Below the pieces are notes generated by a model that worked only from the letters and a program-made list of their open reading frames with translations, made no database searches and was not told the DNA's origin. Below, piece by piece: positions 1 through 5,300 of a stretch of DNA of 5,504 nucleotides. Origin of the DNA: Thaumarchaeota archaeon S13 (lineage in GTDB: Archaea; Thermoproteota; Nitrososphaeria; Nitrososphaerales; Nitrosopumilaceae); contig RHFA01000041.1 of assembly GCA_003724275.1 (NCBI GenBank), positions 1 to 5,504 of the forward strand, given 5' to 3'. The position numbers and the translations under genes are program-made. Each line of letters begins with the position of its first letter. The stretch's first letter is position 1.

Positions 1-34
1 GCGCGCGCATCCCGTCTTGGCCATGGCACGGCCT

Positions 35-53
35 GCGGGCCGTCGGGGCCCGC
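35..53. repeat. Short GC hairpin, 7-bp stem
   Basis: Bases 35-41 (GCGGGCC) pair perfectly with 47-53 (GGCCCGC) around a five-base loop. In such GC-rich DNA a stem of this size can arise by chance. It gains some interest only from the larger inverted repeat beside it. Confidence 0.4.
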
Positions 54-119
54 CGGCGCAAGTCCACGTGGCGCAGGGATTCCCCCTCCCCAGGCCGGGC
101 CGCCAGGCTCCGGTTCCCC

Positions 120-186
120 GCGCCAGGCGTGCCGGCAGCGGCCCGCGCCGCAGGGGCCAGGGCGGCCAGCGCGGCACGCCTGGCGC
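120..186. repeat. Perfect 15-bp inverted repeat with 37-nt spacer
   Basis: The left arm 120-134 (GCGCCAGGCGTGCCG) is the exact reverse complement of the right arm 172-186 (CGGCACGCCTGGCGC). Inside the loop, 140-144 (GGCCC) can pair with 154-158 (GGGCC), giving a nested hairpin. Fifteen consecutive pairs within 67 bases are unlikely by chance even at this GC content. The outer edge at 186 lies 23 bases before a TATA element at 209-215. Read on the minus strand, that TATA element would place a transcript start at about 184-186, exactly at the base of the stem. The element could be a structured RNA, a terminator for a gene outside the window, or a protein-binding site. Confidence 0.75.
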
Positions 187-208
187 CAGGGCAGATACCG
201 CAATAGGG

Positions 209-215
209 TTTTATA
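209..215 (+). promoter_or_regulatory. TATA box of the small zinc-finger gene
   Basis: The sequence TTTTATA sits in otherwise GC-rich DNA, centred 27 bases before the ATG at 239. This is the normal distance between an archaeal TATA box and the transcription start, so the mRNA would begin at or next to the start codon. Read on the minus strand the same bases give CTATAAAA, the exact core found before the glycosyltransferase gene, so the box may also work leftward. Confidence 0.65.
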
Positions 216-229
216 GTACCGAATGGTAC
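216..229. repeat. 14-bp palindrome between TATA box and start codon, operator-like
   Basis: GTACC (216-220) and GGTAC (225-229) form a perfect inverted repeat around GAAT. It directly abuts the TATA box and lies before the predicted transcription start. A regulator bound here would block polymerase recruitment. The role as an operator is inferred from position and symmetry only. Confidence 0.4.
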
Positions 230-238
230 GGGGGAGCC

Positions 239-346
239 ATGCTCGAGTGCGAGTATTGCAGGGGCAACTTTCCCGCCAGCCAGATCGGCCTGGCCGAAAA
301 GATGCTCCACGTGATCGTCCGGCACCCCGACGCGACGAACTGGTAG
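239..346 (+). CDS. Small putative zinc-finger protein, 35 aa
   Basis: This short reading frame encodes a 35-residue protein with a C-x2-C pair at residues 4 and 7 and an H-x4-H pair at residues 24 and 29. The spacing is right for a single zinc-binding finger of the C2H2 type. The middle (about residues 16-28) is amphipathic and probably helical. Small proteins with a CxYC start, a GLAEK-like helix and paired histidines are common in thaumarchaea as far as I recall, usually of unknown role, possibly binding nucleic acid. The frame is open upstream to base 17, but that part is Arg/Pro-rich and unlike a protein. The ATG at 239 is preferred because a TATA box is centred 27 bases before it. Zinc binding is inferred from the residues only. 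Confidence 0.7.
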   Translation: MLECEYCRGNFPASQIGLAEKMLHVIVRHPDATNW

Positions 347-366
347 CGCATCTGCGCAGTTTTTTT
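346..366 (+). terminator. Hairpin plus T-tract after the zinc-finger gene
   Basis: GCGCA at 346-350 and TGCGC at 353-357 form a short inverted repeat that begins inside the stop codon. It is followed by seven T at 360-366, with a second T-tract at 376-381. Archaeal termination relies mainly on U-tracts, so termination here is plausible. The two-base loop is tight, so the stem may be only four pairs in practice. Confidence 0.5.
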
Positions 367-375
367 ACCAACTCC

Positions 376-384
376 TTTTTTATT
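376..384 (+). promoter_or_regulatory. TATA-like box of the coiled-coil gene
   Basis: TTTTTTATT is the only AT-rich element before the gene and is centred about 29 bases before its ATG at 409. Transcription would start at or just before the ATG. The same tract may also help terminate the preceding gene. Confidence 0.55.
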
Positions 385-408
385 CCCCCCCTCCAGAGCC
401 CCCGCAGG

Positions 409-2208
409 ATGGCCACGGGCACCTCAAGAAAGCCAGGCGCCGCGAGGAGGGCGCCCGCAAGGGCCGCAGTGGCCGCGAAGAGGGCGACTGTGGCGAAAAG
501 GCCCGCAGGGGCCGTGGCCGCCAAGAGGGTCGCGAAAAGTGCCGCGCCGGCGAGAAGGCCCGCCAGGCCCAAGGGGGCCGCCAAGGCAGGCGTCGCGAAG
601 CGAGCCGCGCCGGCGAGAAGGCCAGCAAAGGCCGCAGTGGCTGCAAAAAGGGCGACTGTGGCGAAAAGGCCCGCCAGGCCCAAGGGGGCCGCCAAGGCAG
701 GCGCCGCGAAGCGAGCCGCGCCGGCGGCCAGGGGCGCGGCCAGGGCGGCGCCTGCGTCCGGCAGGGAGGCGGCAGGCGCCAGGGAGCTTGCGTCAATCTC
801 CAAAAGGGTCTCCGACGTGGCCGGCGACACGCGCGCGCTGTCTGGCGACCTAAAGGCCCTCGCAAGGATATTTGCCGGCAACCAAAAGTCCCTGGCCTCG
901 ATGAAGGGCGTCCTTGACGGCCTAGCCGACGCGCTAGAGGCGTTCCAAAAGCAGACAAGAAAGATAGGCGCCCTCGAGGACGACACGCAAAAGCTCTTTG
1001 CCGGGATTGCCGAGATGCGCTCGCACGCGCGCACGATAGCCAGGCTCGACTCGCAGGCCGCAAAGATGGCCGAGACCGTAAGGGGGATCGACGAGCGCAC
1101 AAAGCGCGCCGACGGCCTCGGCGAGATAGCAAGGAGGGTCGAGGAGGGCTTTGGGCCGATGAAAGGCGGCCCGGAGGCGATGGCCAGGATTGGCGGGCAC
1201 GTCGAGGCGATGCGCGGGGAGATTGGCGGGCTATTGGCGCGCGCGTCGGCCGCCGAGTCCATGGGCGGGGACATTGCCAGGCTAAAGTCCATCCTGGAGG
1301 AGATCCAGGCAAAAGGCGCCGGCGGCGCCGAGATTGCCGCCGAGGTGTCCGGCATTGCCGGCAGGGTATCCGAGCTCGCCGGCCTTCCGGACGGCGTCAT
1401 TGCGCTGCAAAAGAGGCTAGAGGAGATCTCCGCTGCGGCCGGGGCCCTGGGGCCGGCAGTGGAGGACCTGCGCGGCCAGGTGGGCAGGATCGCCGAGGGC
1501 GGCGCCGGGGTGGCCGCGCTGCGCGAGGAGGTCGCCGCCATGGTCAAGGAAGGCGTCGCGTCTGTCAGCGACGCGCTTGGCAGGTCAGAGGGCGAGGCCG
1601 CCGAGGTCCGCAGGAGGGTCGAGGAGATTGCCGGCGAGGTGAGGGCGCTGCGCGAGGAGGGCCAGAGGGCGTCAGGCTCGCCGTCCGCGGAGGTCATGGC
1701 CATGCTGCGCCTCTCCGAGTTTCAGGCGAGCGTGCGCATGGCCGCAGAGTCAAAGCGCGGCGAGGTCTCCGACCTCGAGCGCATGGCGTCCCAGACGGCC
1801 GAGGCCGTGGGCGCCTTTGACAGGCTCGCCGCCGAGTCCGGCCCCGGCGTGCGCCTGCCCGTGGGCGTGAGGCAGTGGGCCGTCTCAAAGATGCTAGAGT
1901 GCGCCGAGAGGTGGGAGATACGCTTCTCTGACCTCCTCGGCGTCATGCGCGAGAGGCTCGGCGCCGAGCTGATGAGGGAGGCCGTCAGGGCAGAGCAGGT
2001 GCGCGAGGCGTATGGCGCGCGCGCAGTCGACGAGCTAGAGGGCATCCTCGGCGGCGCAGAAGCGGCGCAGGAGGGCGGGGGCGACGGCGGGGAACCCGCC
2101 CCGCAGGCGCCCCCCGGGGACGGCGAGGAGACGCAGCGCCAAGAGTCACCTGTGGACGGCGGGGTAGAGCGGCGCCAAGAGTTCCCCGGCACGAGTCCGG
2201 GGCCCTAG
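409..2208 (+). CDS. Coiled-coil protein with histone-H1-like basic N-terminus, 599 aa
   Basis: The protein has three visible parts. Residues 1-119 are almost only Ala, Lys, Arg, Pro, Gly and Val, with 34 Lys/Arg and no Asp or Glu, built from repeats such as AAVAAKRATVAKRPA (19-33 and 75-89). This resembles the tail of histone H1 and of bacterial H1-like proteins and suggests binding to DNA or RNA. Residues about 125-475 are heptad-rich, with alternating Ala/Leu/Ile/Val and Glu/Arg, and probably form a long broken coiled coil. Residues about 480-550 are compact and include two Trp and a Cys, and look like a folded domain. The last 50 are acidic, Gln/Pro/Gly-rich and probably disordered. There is no signal peptide or membrane segment. 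The frame is open back to 223, but the ATG at 409 fits the TATA-like box and begins the coherent sequence. The function is unknown; a role in chromosome organisation is an inference. Confidence 0.85.
   Translation: MATGTSRKPGAARRAPARAAVAAKRATVAKRPAGAVAAKRVAKSAAPARRPARPKGAAKAGVAKRAAPARRPAKAAVAAKRATVAKRPARPKGAAKAGAAKRAAPAARGAARAAPASGREAAGARELASISKRVSDVAGDTRALSGDLKALARIFAGNQKSLASMKGVLDGLADALEAFQKQTRKIGALEDDTQKLFAGIAEMRSHARTIARLDSQAAKMAETVRGIDERTKRADGLGEIARRVEEGFGPMKGGPEAMARIGGHVEAMRGEIGGLLARASAAESMGGDIARLKSILEEIQAKGAGGAEIAAEVSGIAGRVSELAGLPDGVIALQKRLEEISAAAGALGPAVEDLRGQVGRIAEGGAGVAALREEVAAMVKEGVASVSDALGRSEGEAAEVRRRVEEIAGEVRALREEGQRASGSPSAEVMAMLRLSEFQASVRMAAESKRGEVSDLERMASQTAEAVGAFDRLAAESGPGVRLPVGVRQWAVSKMLECAERWEIRFSDLLGVMRERLGAELMREAVRAEQVREAYGARAVDELEGILGGAEAAQEGGGDGGEPAPQAPPGDGEETQRQESPVDGGVERRQEFPGTSPGP
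463..506 (+). repeat. Direct repeat A, copy 1 (copy 2 at 631-674)
   Basis: Bases 463-506 match 631-674 at 41 of 44 positions, offset 168 bases (56 codons). The encoded 15 residues are identical; all three differences are silent. Confidence 0.85.
555..615 (+). repeat. Direct repeat B, copy 1 (copy 2 at 666-726)
   Basis: Bases 555-615 match 666-726 at 60 of 61 positions, offset 111 bases (37 codons). The single difference changes Val to Ala. A third element of 20 bases at 541-560 recurs exactly at 604-623. Near-identity at the DNA level points to recent duplication rather than selection on the protein alone. Confidence 0.85.
631..674 (+). repeat. Direct repeat A, copy 2
   Basis: This is the second copy of the element at 463-506, encoding residues 75-89 of the coiled-coil protein. 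It overlaps the start of the second copy of repeat B, so the units are interleaved rather than a simple tandem. Confidence 0.85.
666..726 (+). repeat. Direct repeat B, copy 2
   Basis: This is the second copy of the element at 555-615, differing at one base. It encodes the last repeat of the basic tail, before the sequence becomes heptad-rich. Confidence 0.85.
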
Positions 2209-4187
2209 CGCCCGAGCTGCTCCTTTTTGCGCTTTAGGGCCGTAAACACGACGAGTATGCCGGCGACCCACACGCACACGAGGAGCATGTTTGTGATGCT
2301 GACGTACATGTAGGGCGTCGCGTTGACGAGGTTTTCGCGTATCTCTAGCGCGCTGTGCTTTACGTTGGAGAGGCCCACGTGGTACGCCGCGCTAGAGGCG
2401 TCCACAGAGTCCAGCGACTCGGCGGTCAGGCGCATCTGCTCGAGGGACTCTTGCATCAGGCCAAAGTCCGTCTCGGGCGTGGGGAATATCCAGACCGGGT
2501 TTCCCTCGGGGGGGAGCGCGTCAGAGGCCATCATGATTATCGAGGGGACCTGCACGTGGCTAGTCTCGCGCGAGATGTCGCTGAGGTGGCCCCGCGCGAG
2601 GTCCAGCGGGTAGACCGTCGTGCGGTACCCCTCAAAGGCGACTGCGGCGCCGATGATGATGATGGCCACAATGCCCGCGAGGGCCAGGCGGTAGGGTCGG
2701 CTCGCCATTCCTTGCCCCGCGCGCGAGTTTTTGCCCCTTTTAAACCTTGAATGGGCAATGCTGTACGCAGACACGTATACAAAGCCGGCCGTCTGTATGC
2801 CTATGATCGGCACAAAGACGGGCTGCGAGGAGAATATCGCGACAAACATGCCCATGACGCCATACACGGCGAAAAAGACCTCCAGGAGCGTCGTCCTCGT
2901 GAAGGGGAGGTTGTACTCCTTGCCGCGCCACTCGTCGGACCGCTCGCGGATGCCGTGCTTTGGCGTGCGCAGGAACTCGCTGCGCTTGCCAAATATGGCG
3001 TCAATGACGGCGACGGTGTTTGTGACGGCCATGCCCGCGCTGTACACAAAGAGGGCCGGCAGGACGCGCGCCTTTTTTGCCCACGACTCGCCGTACATGC
3101 TCTGCACGACTAGGACGTACGCGAGCGGGCCGAGCGCGAGATAGGCGGCGATCGTTATGGCCGGCAGCCCTATCGCGTACAGGTTGACGTCGGCGGCGAG
3201 GAGTATCGGAAGCGCCAGAAACTGGACCAGCGTGAGCGGAAAGACGATGTGGCGCGTGAGCTGCACGAACGCCTGGACCTTTGTGCCCAGCGGTATCTCG
3301 CGGCGCGCGAGTATGCCCGTGAGGAGCTTGACTGCGCACTGGATCGACCCCTTTGCCCACCTAAACTGCTGCCTCTTTACGGCGTTCATCTGCGCCGGGA
3401 GCTCGGCGTTGACGACGACGTCGGGGAGGAATATGCAGCGCCACCCGCGCATCTGCGCGCGGTAGCTCAGGTCCAGGTCCTCGACGAGCGTCGCGTCGTG
3501 CCACCCGCCGGCATCTACGATGCACTCGCGCCTCCACACGCCGGCGGTCCCGTTAAAGTTCATGAACAGGCCAGAGTCGCTCTTTGCCTTTTGCTCGACC
3601 AGAAAGTGTATGTCGAGGCTCACGGCCTGCACGCGCGTTATCGACGAGTAGCCCTCGTTGAGGTGGCCCCACCTGCACTGCACAAATCCGATCTCGGGGC
3701 GCGAGAACTGGGGTATCGCGCGCCGCAGGAACCACGGCGGCGGCACAAAGTCGGCGTCAAATATGGCGACGAGATCCGAGTCTGTCGTCTTCATCGCGTG
3801 GCGCAGCGAGCCGGCCTTGTACCCGCTGCGCGTGCCGCGCCGGACGTGCTCTATCTGCGTGCCCGACTTGCGCCACCTCTCCACTATCGTGGCGACGAGG
3901 TCCGTCGTGTCGTCGTCCGAGTCGTCGAGGACCATCACGCGCAGGCGCTCGCGCGGATAGTCCAGGGCGCACACGGCGTCTATGAGGCGCGCGGCGACGT
4001 ACTTTTCGTTGTATATGGGGAGGTGGACCGTCACGGTCGGCTCGTCGTCAGACTCGCGGCGCTCGGCGGCGGCCCGCCTGCTAGAGACCACGGCGAGGTA
4101 GTAAAAGTTCATCGTGTAGGCCATGATGAGCACGGCCGAGACGATAAAGAGGTCAAAGACGAGCTGTGTCAGCGGGTTCGAGGCCAC
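2205..4187 (-). CDS. Membrane glycosyltransferase family 2, cellulose-synthase-like, 660 aa
   Basis: This is a processive-type GT2 enzyme that would transfer sugars from a nucleotide sugar to a growing glycan at the cytoplasmic membrane. After one N-terminal membrane helix (about 10-33), the catalytic domain shows HLPIYNE (55-61), the LDDSDDD aspartates (88-93), DAD (144-146), GTAG (213-216), the catalytic ED in LVEDLDL (234-240) and QQFRW (273-277, the QxxRW motif). A loop with FLRTPK (405-410) resembles the gating loop of cellulose synthases. Hydrophobic helices lie near 310-332, 336-362, 376-398, 432-452 and 456-476. An extra C-terminal module follows: a helix at 501-519, about 110 probably external residues, and a helix at 631-650 with a basic tail. 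The GTG start at 4187 is preferred because a TATA box is centred 28 bases upstream; the next in-frame ATG is codon 22 and would cut the first helix. The product sugar is unknown. Confidence 0.92.
   Translation of the reverse strand: MASNPLTQLVFDLFIVSAVLIMAYTMNFYYLAVVSSRRAAAERRESDDEPTVTVHLPIYNEKYVAARLIDAVCALDYPRERLRVMVLDDSDDDTTDLVATIVERWRKSGTQIEHVRRGTRSGYKAGSLRHAMKTTDSDLVAIFDADFVPPPWFLRRAIPQFSRPEIGFVQCRWGHLNEGYSSITRVQAVSLDIHFLVEQKAKSDSGLFMNFNGTAGVWRRECIVDAGGWHDATLVEDLDLSYRAQMRGWRCIFLPDVVVNAELPAQMNAVKRQQFRWAKGSIQCAVKLLTGILARREIPLGTKVQAFVQLTRHIVFPLTLVQFLALPILLAADVNLYAIGLPAITIAAYLALGPLAYVLVVQSMYGESWAKKARVLPALFVYSAGMAVTNTVAVIDAIFGKRSEFLRTPKHGIRERSDEWRGKEYNLPFTRTTLLEVFFAVYGVMGMFVAIFSSQPVFVPIIGIQTAGFVYVSAYSIAHSRFKRGKNSRAGQGMASRPYRLALAGIVAIIIIGAAVAFEGYRTTVYPLDLARGHLSDISRETSHVQVPSIIMMASDALPPEGNPVWIFPTPETDFGLMQESLEQMRLTAESLDSVDASSAAYHVGLSNVKHSALEIRENLVNATPYMYVSITNMLLVCVWVAGILVVFTALKRKKEQLGR
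2224..2228 (+). terminator. Possible U-tract terminator of the coiled-coil gene, inside the convergent gene
   Basis: Five consecutive T lie 16 bases beyond the stop codon of the plus-strand gene. On the opposite strand they encode the Lys-Lys near the end of the glycosyltransferase. There is no other room for a terminator, because the two genes overlap at their ends. The tract is short, so this is tentative. Confidence 0.3.
2738..2744 (-). promoter_or_regulatory. Possible internal TATA box within the glycosyltransferase gene
   Basis: Read on the minus strand, TTTAAAA sits 33 bases (centre) before an in-frame ATG at 2708, which is codon 494 (MASRPYR). That ATG opens the extra C-terminal module just before its first membrane helix. 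The bases also encode part of the basic cytoplasmic loop, so the match could be coincidence of the codons for Phe, Lys and Arg. Confidence 0.3.
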
Positions 4188-4197
4188 GTGCGCGCGC

Positions 4198-4211
4198 GGC
4201 CGCGAGCGGCC
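4198..4211. repeat. 14-bp palindrome directly downstream of the glycosyltransferase TATA box
   Basis: GGCCGC (4198-4203) and GCGGCC (4206-4211) form a perfect inverted repeat around two bases. It abuts the TATA box at 4212-4218 on the start-codon side, the same geometry as the palindrome at 216-229. An operator role is inferred; an all-GC palindrome is more likely to occur by chance here. Confidence 0.35.
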
Positions 4212-4218
4212 TTTTATA
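4212..4218 (-). promoter_or_regulatory. TATA box of the glycosyltransferase gene
   Basis: On the minus strand the sequence reads CTATAAAAGG, a strong archaeal TATA box, centred 28 bases before the GTG at 4187. The predicted mRNA starts at or next to the GTG, which decides the start codon and indicates a leaderless transcript separate from the ferredoxin gene upstream. Confidence 0.75.
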
Positions 4219-4268
4219 GCCTCTCGCCCCCCTGCGCGCGCGCGGCGGGCAGCGCACGGGGGAGCAGG

Positions 4269-4286
4269 AGGGCGCGCAGGCGCCCT
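4269..4286 (-). terminator. Hairpin at the end of the ferredoxin gene
   Basis: AGGGCGC (4269-4275) pairs with GCGCCCT (4280-4286) around a four-base loop, giving a 7-bp stem that begins inside the stop codon. No T-tract follows, so it may act as an mRNA 3'-end stabiliser rather than a true terminator. Confidence 0.4.
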
Positions 4287-5238
4287 AGGACTTGTTCTCG
4301 AATATCTTTATGGCCTTTGGCGGGCAGACGCCCTCGCACGCGAGGCAGAATATGCAGTCAGGCTCCTTTGACATCAGCGGCTTTTTGCCAGAGGCGGCGT
4401 TGCCGGGCGTGTCAAACCACTCATAGACGTCGACCGGGCACGCGTCGATGCACGCGCCGTCGGCGACGCAGATGTCAAAGTCGACAGAGACAAACTCGCC
4501 CCACACTCCCATGACGGCGTTGTCGGTGCCCTTGCGGCCCCACGTCTTTATCTTGTGGTCACTGTCGGCGACCGCGTACGGGGCCGAGGCGGGCATGTGC
4601 GACTTGTACTCGACGTCGATCGGGCCGGGCTTTGCGCCGTCGGGAACCTCGATGGCCTCCTCTATCGCCGGCGCCGCAGCGGCGCCCTCGGCGGCCGGAG
4701 CCGGCGGCTTTGGCTTGGCGCCTGGCACGATCTTTGCCAGCGGCGTCATCTCCTCGAGCCTCTGCATCGCCTCGGCCTTTGTGACCTTTTCGGCCTTTGA
4801 GATCGACTCGATCATCTTGTCGGCGAGTATCGTGTTGCGCAGTATCGTGTCGATCACCATCTTTGCATAGTGGTCGGCCTTTTTGCGATAGTCCGTGACC
4901 CACCGCGGATCCCCGAACTTTTCGAGCGGAAAGACCTGGTATATGATGTCGGTGACCTCGCCGGTGACGACCTCCACGGTGACCGAGAGGTCCGCGGACT
5001 CGGCGTCGGCGCCCCCGCGCTCCTCGGTCCACGAGTGCGTGGCGTATATGCGGTCGGCGTACGTGTCCATCTCGAAGGTCTTTTTGAGGCCGGCGACGAT
5101 CGAGGATATCTCGGCGGGCTCGTCGATCCTGACGGGCAGGCGGTAGAGGCCCAGCTTGTAGCCGTGGAGGGGATAGACGCCGCGCTTGGCCGTGGCGGCC
5201 TCCATGGTATAGACCCTGTCCTTTAGGAGCAGCGACAC
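4285..5238 (-). CDS. 7Fe ferredoxin with fused N-terminal domain, 317 aa
   Basis: The C-terminal 70 residues form a dicluster ferredoxin, a soluble electron carrier in the cytoplasm. Cluster I has C257-x5-C263-x3-C267-P with Asp260 where a fourth Cys would be, the pattern of a [3Fe-4S] cluster. Cluster II has C295, C298, C301 and C305-P for a [4Fe-4S] cluster. The segment from SVDFDIC to the end closely follows the zinc-containing ferredoxin of Sulfolobus as I recall it, in which the carrier takes electrons from 2-oxoacid oxidoreductases. Ahead of it are about 170 residues of mixed alpha/beta sequence that I do not recognise and an Ala/Pro-rich linker (about 172-195). The GTG at 5238 is chosen because a TATA-like box is centred 28 bases upstream; the product then begins MSLLLKDRVYTM. 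The ATG at 5205 (codon 12) is the alternative. An in-frame ATG at 5319 lies upstream of the promoter and is rejected. Confidence 0.88.
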   Translation of the reverse strand: MSLLLKDRVYTMEAATAKRGVYPLHGYKLGLYRLPVRIDEPAEISSIVAGLKKTFEMDTYADRIYATHSWTEERGGADAESADLSVTVEVVTGEVTDIIYQVFPLEKFGDPRWVTDYRKKADHYAKMVIDTILRNTILADKMIESISKAEKVTKAEAMQRLEEMTPLAKIVPGAKPKPPAPAAEGAAAAPAIEEAIEVPDGAKPGPIDVEYKSHMPASAPYAVADSDHKIKTWGRKGTDNAVMGVWGEFVSVDFDICVADGACIDACPVDVYEWFDTPGNAASGKKPLMSKEPDCIFCLACEGVCPPKAIKIFENKS

Positions 5239-5239
5239 T

Positions 5240-5253
5240 GCGCGCCGGCGCGC
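5240..5253. repeat. 14-bp GC palindrome at the ferredoxin transcription start
   Basis: GCGCGCCGGCGCGC is its own reverse complement and lies between the TATA-like box and the predicted start at 5238. It is alternating GC sequence, so chance is a fair explanation; it is recorded because other promoters here also carry a palindrome in this interval. Confidence 0.3.
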
Positions 5254-5261
5254 CGGGGCGT

Positions 5262-5270
5262 GGTTAAAAA
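5262..5270 (-). promoter_or_regulatory. TATA-like box of the ferredoxin gene
   Basis: On the minus strand the bases read TTTTTAACC, the only AT-rich element between the upstream gene and the ferredoxin, centred about 28 bases before the GTG at 5238. It supports that GTG as the start of a leaderless mRNA. Confidence 0.6.
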
Positions 5271-5300
5271 CCTTGCCTGCTGGGCGCGCGCGCGTGTGGG

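Larger units (their letters stand above)
1..208. other. GC-rich stretch with no defensible gene; contains inverted repeats
   Basis: I see no convincing gene here. Two frames are open from the window edge. A plus frame runs from base 3 to a TAG at 204-206 and could be the 3' end of a gene; it ends in an Ala/Arg-rich tail. A minus frame reads from about 229 to the edge but has no ATG, GTG or TTG near the expected transcript start. Both use many CGG arginine codons, whereas the solid genes of this window mostly use AGG and CGC. Neither product resembles a family I know. The stretch does hold a strong inverted repeat at 120-186 and a 7-bp hairpin at 35-53, so it may encode structured RNA or regulatory DNA. 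The alternative is the tail of a gene that starts outside the window. Confidence 0.5.

Noticed and set aside
17..238. N-terminal extension of the small zinc-finger protein
   Set aside because: The extra 74 residues are low-complexity Arg/Pro/Gly sequence and would be translated across the TATA box and the inverted repeat.
1..238. tRNA or known stable RNA
   Set aside because: No cloverleaf with anticodon and T arms could be folded by eye, and no conserved sequence of SRP RNA or RNase P RNA was recognised.
223..408. Upstream ATG for the coiled-coil protein
   Set aside because: The extension overlaps the zinc-finger gene in another frame and reads through the T-tracts; the ATG at 409 fits the promoter.
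463..726. CRISPR-like or minisatellite array in the repeats near the left end
   Set aside because: The repeats are in frame, interleaved, keep codon structure and lack unique spacers of regular size; they encode the basic tail of a protein.
380..1312. Long open frame of 310 codons on the minus strand, antisense to the coiled-coil gene
   Set aside because: Its product is almost only Arg, Pro, Ser and Ala, with no coherent domains, as expected for the shadow of a GC-rich repetitive gene. It has no promoter-like element, and the plus-strand frame explains the region well.
3249..4514. Open frame of 421 codons on the plus strand, opposite the glycosyltransferase and part of the ferredoxin
   Set aside because: It runs across two well-supported genes and their intergenic region, shows no recognisable motif, and is rich in His, Arg and Val as typical for an antisense shadow.
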